Assembly: GCA_963997635.1 (NCBI GenBank)
Contig: CAXEND010000014.1
Coordinates: forward strand, 1-58,942
Source: GCA-2728135 sp002728135
Lineage (GTDB): Bacteria > Pseudomonadota > Alphaproteobacteria > UBA828
Direction of reading: 5' to 3'
Length of the DNA: 58,942 bases
Shown: one piece after another, positions 1 to 8,353 of the stretch
Layout: each line of letters begins with the position of its first letter
Position numbering within the stretch: the stretch's first letter is position 1
Notes under the pieces: model-generated
What the model saw: the letters and a program-made list of their open reading frames with translations, nothing else
Database searches by the model: none
Told to the model about the DNA's origin: nothing
Program-made: the position numbers and the translations under genes

Positions 1-51
1 TAACATCTTTATCGAGAATGGAAATGAGAAGCATTCGCAATAAAGATGTTA
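1..51. repeat. Perfect 11-bp inverted repeat enclosing a Fur-like box
   Basis: TAACATCTTTA at 1-11 is the exact reverse complement of TAAAGATGTTA at 41-51, separated by 29 bases. The spacer carries a partly palindromic Fur-like sequence (18-40). The arms could form a hairpin in RNA or be extra half-sites for a regulator. There is no U-run close to the right arm, so a terminator is not favoured. It lies about 100 bases before a secreted hydrolase gene and at the window edge, so the left neighbour is unknown. Confidence 0.6.
18..40. promoter_or_regulatory. Fur/Mur-like box (candidate)
   Basis: Read on the minus strand, this 23-base stretch starts TTGCGAATG and continues with TTCTCATTT. By eye it agrees with the classical Fur/Mur palindrome TTGCAAATGATAATCATTTGCAA at about 17 of 23 positions. 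The box is 114 bases before the TTG start of the downstream hydrolase, so it may control that gene by iron or manganese, or an unseen gene to the left. The match was made by eye and not scored with a matrix. Confidence 0.4.
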
Positions 52-153
52 TATCTATCAGAAAAAAAAATGAATATCAAGCCCAGTAAATAATAGAAAA
101 AAAATTTTAATGGGTTATTAATTGTTTTCTGAAAAAAATACCAAGGACAGCAT

Positions 154-990
154 TTGTTTAAATCATATAGAATTCTTATTTTCTTTATATTGCTCTTAGG
201 TCTTCCTATTTTTAGCAAAAGCTCAATCGTTTACTCAGACCAGCTCTGCAATAGAATTGATTGCACTGAAGTCAGCCGTACATGGGAATCAGCTAGAACA
301 TATATTCAACATAAGGGTTCTATAAAGAAACTATCAATTTCAGAGCTTTCAAAGCTGATGGAAGGTTCTCATGCAAAACCACTTCCATTAGCCATTTACT
401 TACATGGATGTGCTGGCCTCTGGGAAGGATCTGATCGTCGGGGTAGTTTTCTTGCAAAGCTTGGTTTTATAGTTATTGCACCAGATAGTTTTGCAAGAAA
501 AATTAAACCCTTAAGTTGTCTTCCCTATCAATTTAAAGGAGGACTGCATCGAGGTACACTAACACTTAGGCAAGAAGAAGCAACATACGCAATTGAAAAT
601 TCTATGAAGTTAGATTGGATTCAATCCAATAAGGTCATTTTAGTTGGATTAAGTGAAGGCGGGATTACAACAGCAACCTTAAAAGAATCAACCTCCACAC
701 CTGTCCTTGCAAGAATAATTGAAGGCTGGGGCTGTCACTCGGGATGGACAGAATATTCAGGATTAAACAGTCCTAATAACCAACCTGTAATGAGTTTTGT
801 GGGCAAACTGGATCCTTGGTTCATGCATCCAACATTACAAGGTGATTGTGGAAAATTCATGAAGAATGATGATAGTTTCTCTATAGTTTATAGTAAAACC
901 CCTTTATCGAGGATACATACACCTTTAGATCATAAAACACCAAAAATCTCTTTAGAAAGATTCTTACATAGGTACGTTCTACAGAAATAA
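154..990 (+). CDS. Secreted alpha/beta hydrolase, dienelactone-hydrolase-like
   Basis: The 278-residue product begins with a hydrophobic segment (about residues 6-20) typical of a Sec signal peptide, so it should act in the periplasm or outside the cell. An HGCAG oxyanion-type motif lies near residue 84 and a GLSEGG nucleophile elbow puts the likely catalytic Ser at about 167. Asp220 (GKLDPW) and a His near 255-260 could complete the triad. Several cysteines suggest disulfides. The start is a TTG at 154, chosen because AAGGA sits 6 bases upstream (143-147) and the signal peptide begins there. It stands alone behind a Fur-like box, hinting at metal-responsive expression. The substrate is unknown: the family includes dienelactone hydrolases and other carboxyl esterases. 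Confidence 0.75.
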   Translation: MFKSYRILIFFILLLGLPIFSKSSIVYSDQLCNRIDCTEVSRTWESARTYIQHKGSIKKLSISELSKLMEGSHAKPLPLAIYLHGCAGLWEGSDRRGSFLAKLGFIVIAPDSFARKIKPLSCLPYQFKGGLHRGTLTLRQEEATYAIENSMKLDWIQSNKVILVGLSEGGITTATLKESTSTPVLARIIEGWGCHSGWTEYSGLNSPNNQPVMSFVGKLDPWFMHPTLQGDCGKFMKNDDSFSIVYSKTPLSRIHTPLDHKTPKISLERFLHRYVLQK

Positions 991-1186
991 TTAGCCTTTT
1001 TCATATATATACTGGATAAAAAATATATACTTATTTAATTGATCATATTGTCATATACATTTTTAAAAAACTATTCCTTGACCGACGGCATTTCGTTTAT
1101 TACTAAACTTAATCCAATAGATAGATAAAAGATTTTAAACAAAGTTTTTGTTAATATGATTAATAAAATAAAAAGGAATTAAGTCT

Positions 1187-1330
1187 ATGAGTTGGGATTT
1201 AGCACTACCTCTTTTGGTTTGTTTGGCTACATTCATTTGTATGGGATGGATCTTCTGGGCTGCAAAAAAAATGCTGGCAGAGCCAAGATCTGAAGATGGG
1301 ATAGATGCAAATAACTCTGGAAATGAATAA
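1187..1330 (+). CDS. 47-residue single-span membrane peptide, unknown
   Basis: This small ORF starts ATG at 1187 with AAAAGGAA about 8 bases upstream and ends TAA at 1330. The peptide begins MSWDLALPLL, has one strongly hydrophobic helix (about residues 5-25, ending in WIFWAA), then a Lys-Lys step and an acidic, Asn-rich tail ending SGNE. This suggests an inner-membrane peptide with the tail in the cytoplasm if the positive-inside rule holds. It stands between the hydrolase and the iron alcohol dehydrogenase genes on the same strand, with 117 bases before the latter. I do not recognise a family. The good ribosome site and amphipathic design favour a real gene over chance. Confidence 0.5.
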   Translation: MSWDLALPLLVCLATFICMGWIFWAAKKMLAEPRSEDGIDANNSGNE

Positions 1331-1447
1331 TACCAAACAAATAGATTCAAAATCACTCATCTTGCCAATCTATCGAATACCAGCCGAAATTTAATTAAAT
1401 GAAACTCAGAATATTTTTCTCGGATTTAAAGAAAGGATGTCAAATAG

Positions 1448-2623
1448 GTGGATTTGGCCAATACAACGCAATCCTGGACTTACCCTACTAATATACATTT
1501 TGGTTGTGGGTTGTCGTCAAACTTGGCTCACTATTGTGAAGAAGCAGAATTTCATAGGCCCATGATCATAACGGATCAGAAACTTATAGAGAATTCCATA
1601 ATAACTCCATGTATTGACTCATTATGTAACAGCAAAATATCTTTCAATATATTCACAGATTTTGAAGAAAATCCTACAGATAAATCTGTGATGGAAGGTT
1701 TAACTGTTTTTCAGAAAAATAAAAATGATGGTTTAGTTGCTATTGGAGGTGGTAGTGCCATAGACCTTGCCAAATCGGTAGCTTTTATGGATGGCCAATC
1801 ACAACCGATATTTAATTTTGAAGATAGGTTTGATTGGTGGAAAAAAGCCAATAAAGAAAAGATCCGTAGAGTTATAGCTATCCCAACTACAGCTGGAACT
1901 GGTTCAGAAGTGGGAAGAGCAGCAGTTATAAAGGATACTCAAGATCTTAAGAAAAAAATAATATTTCATCCCCAGATGATGCCATTTATAGCAATTCTTG
2001 ATGCTAAGTTGACAATAGGATTGCCAGCACACCTTACTGCTGCAACTGGAGTTGATGCGTTAGTGCATAATCTAGAAGCCTTGTGTTCAACTCGTTATCA
2101 CCCCATCGCAGACGGTGTAGCAATTGAAGGATTAAGACTTATTAAAAATAATATAGAAAAAGCTTTCCAAAATGGTAATGACCTGAATGCACGATGTGCA
2201 ATGCTTGTTGGATCAACTATGGGAGCTATAGCATTCCAGAAAGGTCTTGGGGGTGTCCATGCTCTCTCTCATCCGATTGGCTCTTTATTTAACAGCCATC
2301 ATGGGTTAACAAATGCAGTGCTATTACCATATGTAATAGAGTATAACCTTCCAGAAATTCATGAGCCACTAAGTCTTGTCTCAAAGTATTTAAACCTGAA
2401 TTCAGAAAAACCAAAAGCTATAATAAGTTGGTTATTAAAGCTAAGAGATTCTCTCCAAATACCACACAAATTATCATCATTAGGTGTAAACAGTACACAT
2501 ATTCCAGCACTTACAAAAATGGCTTTAAATGATCAAGCTGCAGCAACGAATCCAAGGATACTTAATGAAACTGCAATCACTTCTATATATAAGTCTTCTA
2601 TTAATGGAATACTGGAATTGTAG
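1448..2623 (+). CDS. Iron-containing alcohol dehydrogenase (group III)
   Basis: This is a 391-residue NAD(P)-dependent dehydrogenase, normal in length for the family. It has a nucleotide-binding GGGSAIDLAK motif near residue 100 and TAGTGSEV near residue 150. The metal ligands expected of the iron-dependent family are visible: Asp in LDAKLT, His in ALVHNLE, and two His in GGVHALSHPIG. The start is GTG at 1448, preceded by GAAAGGA. Substrates in this family range from ethanol and butanol to 4-hydroxybutyrate and methanol, and the sequence alone does not decide. It converges with panC, only 12 bases away, so the pair are not co-transcribed. Confidence 0.85.
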   Translation: MDLANTTQSWTYPTNIHFGCGLSSNLAHYCEEAEFHRPMIITDQKLIENSIITPCIDSLCNSKISFNIFTDFEENPTDKSVMEGLTVFQKNKNDGLVAIGGGSAIDLAKSVAFMDGQSQPIFNFEDRFDWWKKANKEKIRRVIAIPTTAGTGSEVGRAAVIKDTQDLKKKIIFHPQMMPFIAILDAKLTIGLPAHLTAATGVDALVHNLEALCSTRYHPIADGVAIEGLRLIKNNIEKAFQNGNDLNARCAMLVGSTMGAIAFQKGLGGVHALSHPIGSLFNSHHGLTNAVLLPYVIEYNLPEIHEPLSLVSKYLNLNSEKPKAIISWLLKLRDSLQIPHKLSSLGVNSTHIPALTKMALNDQAAATNPRILNETAITSIYKSSINGILEL

Positions 2624-2635
2624 ATTATATTATCA

Positions 2636-3505
2636 TTAATGCTTTGGAGAAACCTCTATATTATCGATCAACCTTGTCTCCCCCAAACATGCAGCTACGA
2701 GCAATCTAGAGGGCCTATCAAGTTTGTAGAGTGGAGTAAGTATCTCTGAGTCACACAATGTAAAGTAATCTACTTTTGAAAAACCCATATCTAATAATCT
2801 ATTAAGTGCATTTGAAATAACATCTGGTATGGGATTGCCTTGCTGGCATTGTATTGCAACTTTTTGTAGTTCCTTATAAAGACATGGGGCCAGAGCACGT
2901 TCTTGAGAATTTAAATAAGCGTTCCGGGAAGACATCGCTAATCCATCAGACTCCCTAACTGTTTCTACGGGAATAATTTTGACAGGTATATCCAAATCGA
3001 TAACAAGTTTCTTTATAATCTGCAATTGCTGATAATCCTTCTCTCCAAACATTGCAAAATCAGGTAAACATTGAAGCAATAACTTTGTAACAACAGTCGC
3101 AACTCCTACAAATAATTCAGGTCTTGATGAGCCGCATAACCCTTCACTTAAATCATCTACAAATACTCTGGTAAGTGCTCCAGGCTTGTACATCTCATCA
3201 ACCGAAGGTATGAAAACTGACTGAACCCCAACTTCATTTAATTTTATAATGTCCTCATCCTCGGTGCGAGGATAACTATCCAAGTCTTCGCCATCAGAAA
3301 ATTGTAAAGGATTTACAAAAATACTTACTATAGTTCGATCTGCAAAACCTTGAGCATTATTTACTAACGACATGTGTCCAGCATGTAATGCACCCATAGT
3401 TGGGACAAAAGAGACCTTAAGTTCTTTCCTCCTCCACTCCGCAACCTGCTTACGAAGCTCTTTAACATTATGAATTATTTTAATGTTTTCTGTTGACTTG
3501 GTCAT
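2636..3505 (-). CDS. panC: Pantothenate synthetase
   Basis: PanC condenses pantoate and beta-alanine, using ATP via a pantoyl-adenylate, in coenzyme A synthesis. The 289-residue length is typical. The N-terminal PTMGALHAGH block holds the HxGH nucleotidyl-transfer signature at about residues 35-44. GEKDYQQL and SSRNAYL, also typical of the active site, follow in the middle. The gene is alone here: panB and panD are not in the window. It is 25 bases downstream of the SRAP gene on the same strand, so the two may be co-transcribed. The ATG start at 3505 fits the usual N-terminus. Confidence 0.95.
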   Translation of the reverse strand: MTKSTENIKIIHNVKELRKQVAEWRRKELKVSFVPTMGALHAGHMSLVNNAQGFADRTIVSIFVNPLQFSDGEDLDSYPRTEDEDIIKLNEVGVQSVFIPSVDEMYKPGALTRVFVDDLSEGLCGSSRPELFVGVATVVTKLLLQCLPDFAMFGEKDYQQLQIIKKLVIDLDIPVKIIPVETVRESDGLAMSSRNAYLNSQERALAPCLYKELQKVAIQCQQGNPIPDVISNALNRLLDMGFSKVDYFTLCDSEILTPLYKLDRPSRLLVAACLGETRLIDNIEVSPKH

Positions 3506-3530
3506 GATAGCCTTAACTTTCCTTCTGCGA

Positions 3531-4223
3531 CTAATTGATTATTTTATTACCAGATGAATCAATGGTTTGAATACATTTAACATCATCATTTCTAATATCA
3601 TTTACCCAACTATTCACAGGATAACCTTCTAGATTGGAATTATTCATCTCTGATAAACAACTTTCCACAAGATTAAGCTTTAGTCTTTTATTTAGCCATT
3701 GAAGATAGTTGCCCTGAGATAAAATAACAGGCATCCTCTGATGAATTACACTTAAATTTTTAATAGAATTCCTTGTTATAATTGCGAATGTTGGGAATTT
3801 ATTACAAGCATTTTTTGATGGCCTTTCCCAAACACCAGCGAATGCAAACAATCCATGATTATTTTTTGTTATTCGGTAAGGAACCTTCTTATTATTTATA
3901 TACATCCACTCATAATAGCCATCAGCCGGTATAAGAACTCTCTGCCTTTTAATAGAATCCCTAAAATATTTTCTTTCAAAAATTGACTCTGAACGAGCAT
4001 TGATCATCGGTTTATATGAATTAGTCTTACTGGCCCAGTTAGGTAGAAAACCCCACCTCATTTCAGAGATACACATTTTACCTTCTTGGCATATACGTAT
4101 TACTGGAACAACTTGGCCGGGTGCAATGTTAAATCTGGGTGAGATAGTTCTATGACCATCAATGTCAGAACCAAACTCTTCCCTGAGTTTTGATGGATTT
4201 GTAAGTGAATACCTACCACACAT
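3531..4223 (-). CDS. SRAP-domain DNA-protein crosslink protein (YedK/HMCES type)
   Basis: SRAP proteins form a covalent thiazolidine link with abasic sites in single-stranded DNA through the amino-terminal Cys. I moved the start to the ATG at 4223, not the TTG two codons earlier, because the family needs Cys at position 2 and the protein then begins MCGRYS. The partner residues are visible: Asn in NARSES, Glu in GYYEW and His in IHQRMP. The 230-residue length is normal. Despite the SOS-response name, I saw no alphaproteobacterial LexA box (GTTC-N7-GTTC) in the 272-base region upstream. panC follows closely on the same strand, with no obvious functional link. Confidence 0.9.
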   Translation of the reverse strand: MCGRYSLTNPSKLREEFGSDIDGHRTISPRFNIAPGQVVPVIRICQEGKMCISEMRWGFLPNWASKTNSYKPMINARSESIFERKYFRDSIKRQRVLIPADGYYEWMYINNKKVPYRITKNNHGLFAFAGVWERPSKNACNKFPTFAIITRNSIKNLSVIHQRMPVILSQGNYLQWLNKRLKLNLVESCLSEMNNSNLEGYPVNSWVNDIRNDDVKCIQTIDSSGNKIIN

Positions 4224-4495
4224 AAGCAAGCCACCCTATTATTCATAACTTTAAAAATATAATAAATATAATTATTAAAAAATAATAAAAATTACTCGTC
4301 AAATAAGAAAAGCGGCTACAAATTTTTTAAACTCATCATAAAAAATGACATCTCTGTTTCTTTAAAACTCTTCATTCTTTTGCTGTGTTAATATATCATT
4401 ATATATAGTGCTCTATCTTGGAAACCATATATATATATTTTAACCATAGAACAAAGTTTTTTCATTTAATTGATTTGTATAAGAGGGGAACAATT

Positions 4496-4867
4496 ATGAC
4501 TAATCTAGAGGTTATTCAAACTATATACCAAGCCTTTGGTGAAGGTGATTTTCAAAAAATGGCATCTCTTTTCTCCCCAGATTGGGTAGGAACAGTTCCC
4601 GAAAGTCAACCTATGTCTGGGACTTATAGGGGGGCAGAGGCTTTTATTACTCAATTCATAAGTAATATTCCCACAACATGGCCAGGTTTTCAGATGGAGC
4701 CAATAGCATTTTATGAATCAGGTAATACCGTGTTTGTTCATCACAAAATTACTATAGGTGGAAAAACCTCTGAAGGAATTCATATGAGTGTAGTAAAAGA
4801 AGGTAAAGCAATATCTTGGCAACCTTTTGATGACACTTCGCACCTGACCAGTACTGCAAGCGTCTAG
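4496..4867 (+). CDS. SnoaL/NTF2-like small protein
   Basis: This 123-residue protein opens with NLEVIQTIYQAFGEGD, a typical first helix of SnoaL-like ester-cyclase/ketosteroid-isomerase folds. It continues with the alternating beta pattern of that fold (TVFVHHKIT, KAISWQPFDD). The start was set at the ATG at 4496, preceded by AGAGGGGAA, because an earlier TTG in frame would add a Lys/His-rich extension with no ribosome site. These cone-shaped domains bind small hydrophobic ligands, and many have no known reaction. The gene is single and divergent from the SRAP gene across 272 AT-rich bases. No function can be assigned beyond the fold. Confidence 0.65.
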   Translation: MTNLEVIQTIYQAFGEGDFQKMASLFSPDWVGTVPESQPMSGTYRGAEAFITQFISNIPTTWPGFQMEPIAFYESGNTVFVHHKITIGGKTSEGIHMSVVKEGKAISWQPFDDTSHLTSTASV

Positions 4868-4926
4868 ATTACAAGCGAGATTAGGCATTAAAGTAATAGA
4901 TTTATCTAATAGTTAATGGGAGTGTT

Positions 4927-5003
4927 TGGTCGGAGCGGCGGGATTTGAACCCACGACCCCTTGTCCCCCAGACAAGTGCGCTACCAGGCTGCGCTACGCT
5001 CCG
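4927..5003 (-). tRNA. tRNA-Pro, anticodon GGG, with encoded CCA
   Basis: On the minus strand the 7-bp acceptor stem CGGAGCG pairs with CGCTCCG, followed by discriminator A and an encoded CCA. The D arm is GCGC-AGCCTGGTA-GCGC. The anticodon arm CTTGT-CTGGGGG-ACAAG gives anticodon GGG. The T arm is GTGGG-TTCAAAT-CCCGC. All stems pair without mismatches. It lies 57 bases downstream of the MerR gene on the same strand. Confidence 0.97.
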
Positions 5004-5060
5004 ACTGAAACCATAGTTTTGGAAAATTTTTAACTATATTTTGAGTAATTACTCCTAATA

Positions 5061-5480
5061 TCAACCTGAAAACTTGCCTCTCAGCATGTCACGTAGATTA
5101 CTGAGTTCTGAAACAATCTTTTCAATTTCTCTAGTGTCGTATGACATATCTTTCATAAAATTAGTGGCATTTTTTGATGCAGATGATTTGGTAGTGTTGA
5201 GATTATTTTCAGAGTCTTCGAAAAGCTTTTGAACACCTTTTATAGTATATCCATCCGTATAGAGTAATTTTTGTATTGTTTTTAACATTTCGAAATCTTC
5301 TGTACGATAATAACGACGTCCTCCTCCTCGCTTGAGTGGACGTAATCGCTTAAACTTTGTCTCCCAGAATCTGAGAACATGTTGAGGGATCCCAAGTTCT
5401 TCAGATACCTCACGGATAGTTCTAAACGCTTGAGGTGATTTCCCATTACGGGACATGCTTTTCACATCCTCATCTGTCAT
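5061..5480 (-). CDS. MerR-family transcriptional regulator
   Basis: This 139-residue protein has a winged helix-turn-helix of MerR type at about residues 18-88: REVSEELGIPQHVLRFWE followed by the wing RRYYRTEDFE. The C-terminal part is short, Ser/Asn-rich and then helical, with no cysteines, so there is no sign of a metal or redox sensor like classical MerR. It lies 6 bases after ihfA on the same strand and before tRNA-Pro. That arrangement is conserved in alphaproteobacteria, where the gene is annotated only as a MerR-type regulator. Its targets are unknown. Confidence 0.85.
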   Translation of the reverse strand: MTDEDVKSMSRNGKSPQAFRTIREVSEELGIPQHVLRFWETKFKRLRPLKRGGGRRYYRTEDFEMLKTIQKLLYTDGYTIKGVQKLFEDSENNLNTTKSSASKNATNFMKDMSYDTREIEKIVSELSNLRDMLRGKFSG

Positions 5481-5486
5481 ATTCTA

Positions 5487-5903
5487 TTATTCCAAAGATT
5501 CCTTACCTTCAGATAAATTATTTAGATTACTTTTAATATCCTCAGCATAAAATTCACTTGAAAAATCTTTGGTTTTGGTTATGTCAGTTGAGGAATGATT
5601 GCTTTCTATATTTGAACTATTTACTAGATCTTTTAGAGCATGTGATGCCCTAAAAGTCAGGACCTTTCGAGGTGTAATAGGAACTTCTTCTCCAGTTTTT
5701 GGGTTACGTCCTACACGTTCATTCTTTTCCCTAACAGTAAATGTACCAAAGGACGACAACTTTACTGTTTCTCCATTGACTAAACTAGTTTCGATTATGG
5801 ACAAAACAGACTCAACCAATTTAGCAGACTCATTACGAGACAATCCTATCTCACGATAAACCGCCGCTGCTAAATCTATTCTTGTGACCGTTTTTCCGGT
5901 CAT
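5487..5903 (-). CDS. ihfA: Integration host factor alpha subunit, with long acidic tail
   Basis: IHF-alpha pairs with IHF-beta to bend DNA sharply. The body (residues 1-95) is canonical, with the DNA-inserting beta-arm around GRNPKTGEE at 65-73. I set the start at the ATG at 5903, since the protein then begins MTGKTVTR like the family and has AGGAG motifs just upstream. A TTG 27 bases earlier was rejected. The protein runs to 138 residues against a usual 99-110: the last ~40 are Ser/Asn/Glu-rich and look disordered. It lies downstream of fabH and directly before merR, a standard alphaproteobacterial order. Confidence 0.92.
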   Translation of the reverse strand: MTGKTVTRIDLAAAVYREIGLSRNESAKLVESVLSIIETSLVNGETVKLSSFGTFTVREKNERVGRNPKTGEEVPITPRKVLTFRASHALKDLVNSSNIESNHSSTDITKTKDFSSEFYAEDIKSNLNNLSEGKESLE

Positions 5904-5994
5904 TTCTCCTGATCTCCTATGTTTGGACAAAAACGGTAACGTTTCAATAGCGAAGCGTCAACATAGCAACGAAAATTTTTAATCCATATTTATA

Positions 5995-6966
5995 TTACCA
6001 CCTTGCTACGCCTGCACCCCACACCAAACCTCCACCAATTGCTTCAAGAACTATAATATCACCAGCATTTATTCTACCATCTTTTATTGCGGCACTTAGG
6101 GCTAAAGGGATGGAAGCAGACGATGTGTTCGCATGTTGATCAACTGTAATAATCAGTTTTTTCTTATCCAATTCAAGTTTTTTTGCTATTGCATCTATAA
6201 TTCGGAGGTTTGCTTGGTGCGGTATTAGCCAATCTACATTTTCTATATTTAAGGAAGCTAAATTAAGTGCTTCGTTTGCTGCAGATGTTAATTTTTCAAC
6301 AGCATGTTTAAAGACTTCTCTACCTTCCATTCTCAGATAACCAGCAGTTTGCGTTGTGGAAACACCTCCATCTACATATAAAGCTTTGTAATAATCACCA
6401 TTCGAATACATACAAGTAGAAAGTATTCCCGCTCTATCCTTATTATCATTTCCTTCCTCAGAACGAAGTATTACTGCTCCTGCTCCATCACCAAAAAGAA
6501 CACATGTACCACGATCTTTCCAATCAAGAATACGTGAGTATGTCTCTGCTCCGATCACTAAGGCTGTTTTTGCCTGACCACTCTTAATAAAATTATTTGC
6601 TATACTAAAGGCACAAATAAAGCCTGCACAAACTGCTTGCACATCAAAGGCTAATCCACAACCCATACCAAGTTTTGACTGAATCTTAGTTGCAGTTGCG
6701 GGAAAAGTATTATCTGGGGTTGAAGTTGCAAGAATTAGCAAGTCAATTTCTTGAGGACTAATACCAGAATCTTTTATAGCGTTTCTTGCGGCCGCCAACC
6801 CTAGATCTGATGTTAATTCATCGTCAGCAGCAATATGACGTTGATTAATTCCACTGCGTCCAACAATCCAATCATGGGATGTATCTAAGTTCTTTGAAAG
6901 GTCATCATTTGTTAGTACTTTCTGAGGTAAATACCCCCCACATCCAATGATTCTAGACAGAATCAT
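5995..6966 (-). CDS. fabH: 3-oxoacyl-ACP synthase III
   Basis: FabH starts fatty-acid synthesis by condensing acetyl-CoA with malonyl-ACP. The catalytic triad is complete: Cys113 in AVCAGF, His250 in IPHQAN and Asn280 in HANTSS. I chose the ATG at 6966 over a TTG nine bases upstream because AAGGTGG then sits at good spacing and the 323-residue product begins like the family (MILSRIIGCG). It follows plsX by one base, so translation is probably coupled. The pair sets phospholipid and fatty-acid initiation together. Confidence 0.95.
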   Translation of the reverse strand: MILSRIIGCGGYLPQKVLTNDDLSKNLDTSHDWIVGRSGINQRHIAADDELTSDLGLAAARNAIKDSGISPQEIDLLILATSTPDNTFPATATKIQSKLGMGCGLAFDVQAVCAGFICAFSIANNFIKSGQAKTALVIGAETYSRILDWKDRGTCVLFGDGAGAVILRSEEGNDNKDRAGILSTCMYSNGDYYKALYVDGGVSTTQTAGYLRMEGREVFKHAVEKLTSAANEALNLASLNIENVDWLIPHQANLRIIDAIAKKLELDKKKLIITVDQHANTSSASIPLALSAAIKDGRINAGDIIVLEAIGGGLVWGAGVARW

Positions 6967-6967
6967 T

Positions 6968-8017
6968 TTAGACAACCACCTTGTTCATATTCGTCTCTTC
7001 ATCTAGATGTAATCTCCTTAACTCACTGATAATCTTTGGATTAACATCCTGTTCTATCATATCCACAGCCACACTTAGTGCATTAGCAAAACCCTTGTGG
7101 TCAGTTCCTCCATGACTCTTGACTGCAACTCCATTTAGACCCAAAAAAGTGCCCCCATTATATGCCCGTGGGTCTATACGATCCCTTAGAGCTCTGAGGG
7201 CCGGACGAGCCAACAAAAAACCCATACGAGAGAAAAGTCCTCGCCTAAATGCACTACGCATATATTCCAAGTAAAGTTTTGCAACACCCTCTGCAGTTTT
7301 CAGAGCCACATTCCCAACGAATCCATCTGTCACAACCACATCGACTGTGCCGGCAGGAATATCATTCCCCTCAACAAATCCTCTAAACTCAATAGGTAAA
7401 TCTGCGTCACGCAGCATAGATGCTGCTTGACGAATAGTTTCATTACCTTTCAATTCTTCGCTACCAATATTCAAGAGACCAACAGTAGGTTTTTTAACGC
7501 CTAATACATTTCTAGCAAAAACCTCTCCCATCATTGCAAACTGAACCAAAGTTTGGGCGTCACAATCAATATTAGCACCCAAATCAAGCATTACACATTC
7601 ACCACGCTCTGTTGGAAATACCGATACCATAGCAGGCCTATTGATACCTGGGAGTGTTCGCAAACTTAGTTTTGCGAATGCCATCAGAGCCCCTGTATTT
7701 CCTGCAGAAACTATACCATCAGCATCTCCACCCCGGACAGCAGAAATAGCAAGGTTCATTCCAGATTTTTTACGTTGACGAAGTGCTTGGGAAGGCTTCA
7801 AATCATCTTCCACATGTTCATCAGTATGATAAACACTGCTGATGGGTTTCAAGCGTTTATAACGACGCAGTAATTTATTAATTAGATTTTTATCCCCATA
7901 GAATCGGAACTTTAAGTTTGGATGACGAACCCTTGCTATATTTGCACCTCTTATAACCATTGGAGGACCTTTATCACCGCCCATTACATCCAATGCTAAT
8001 ACAATATCTTTACTCAT
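6968..8017 (-). CDS. plsX: Phosphate acyltransferase
   Basis: PlsX makes acyl-phosphate from acyl-ACP, the donor for PlsY in phospholipid synthesis. It is a peripheral, cytoplasmic-face enzyme. The N-terminal LALDVMGGDKGP motif and the ISAGNTGALMA block are diagnostic. The 349-residue length is normal. It sits in the classic order rpmF-plsX-fabH, 32 bases after rpmF. The ATG at 8017 is the family start. Confidence 0.95.
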   Translation of the reverse strand: MSKDIVLALDVMGGDKGPPMVIRGANIARVRHPNLKFRFYGDKNLINKLLRRYKRLKPISSVYHTDEHVEDDLKPSQALRQRKKSGMNLAISAVRGGDADGIVSAGNTGALMAFAKLSLRTLPGINRPAMVSVFPTERGECVMLDLGANIDCDAQTLVQFAMMGEVFARNVLGVKKPTVGLLNIGSEELKGNETIRQAASMLRDADLPIEFRGFVEGNDIPAGTVDVVVTDGFVGNVALKTAEGVAKLYLEYMRSAFRRGLFSRMGFLLARPALRALRDRIDPRAYNGGTFLGLNGVAVKSHGGTDHKGFANALSVAVDMIEQDVNPKIISELRRLHLDEETNMNKVVV

Positions 8018-8049
8018 TGTAAGACCTCAATGATCACAGTATTTGCTCC

Positions 8050-8235
8050 TCAAACGCCATCCTCTGGTTCTACTACTTCGCGACCACTATAATATCCGCA
8101 TGCTGGACAGATATGATGAGGGAGTTTAAGTTCCCCACAATTATCACATTCCACAAGGTTTGCAGATTTCAATGAATGATGTGAACGTCGTTTATCTCTT
8201 CGTGATCTAGAAACTTTCTTCTTAGGAACTGCCAT
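8050..8235 (-). CDS. rpmF: 50S ribosomal protein L32
   Basis: This 61-residue basic protein begins MAVPKKKVS with the usual Ser/Arg-rich N-terminus. It retains a zinc ribbon: CDNC and CPAC pairs around residues 30-46, so this is the zinc-binding form. It is part of the large ribosomal subunit near the peptidyl-transferase region. It is followed by plsX and fabH, coupling ribosome and lipid synthesis as in many bacteria. Confidence 0.96.
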   Translation of the reverse strand: MAVPKKKVSRSRRDKRRSHHSLKSANLVECDNCGELKLPHHICPACGYYSGREVVEPEDGV

Positions 8236-8353
8236 AACTAATCTTCCTATTAGGGTTAAATTTACCTATGTTTAAAATTACTTTAAATATTTTCCAACCT
8301 CTATATAAGCAAATAGATAGCCTAAAGCTTTTATAGATTAATTTGAGGGCACA

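Noticed and set aside
4224..4495. LexA box upstream of the SRAP gene
   Set aside because: No GTTC-N7-GTTC or its complement is present; the GAAC found is not paired.
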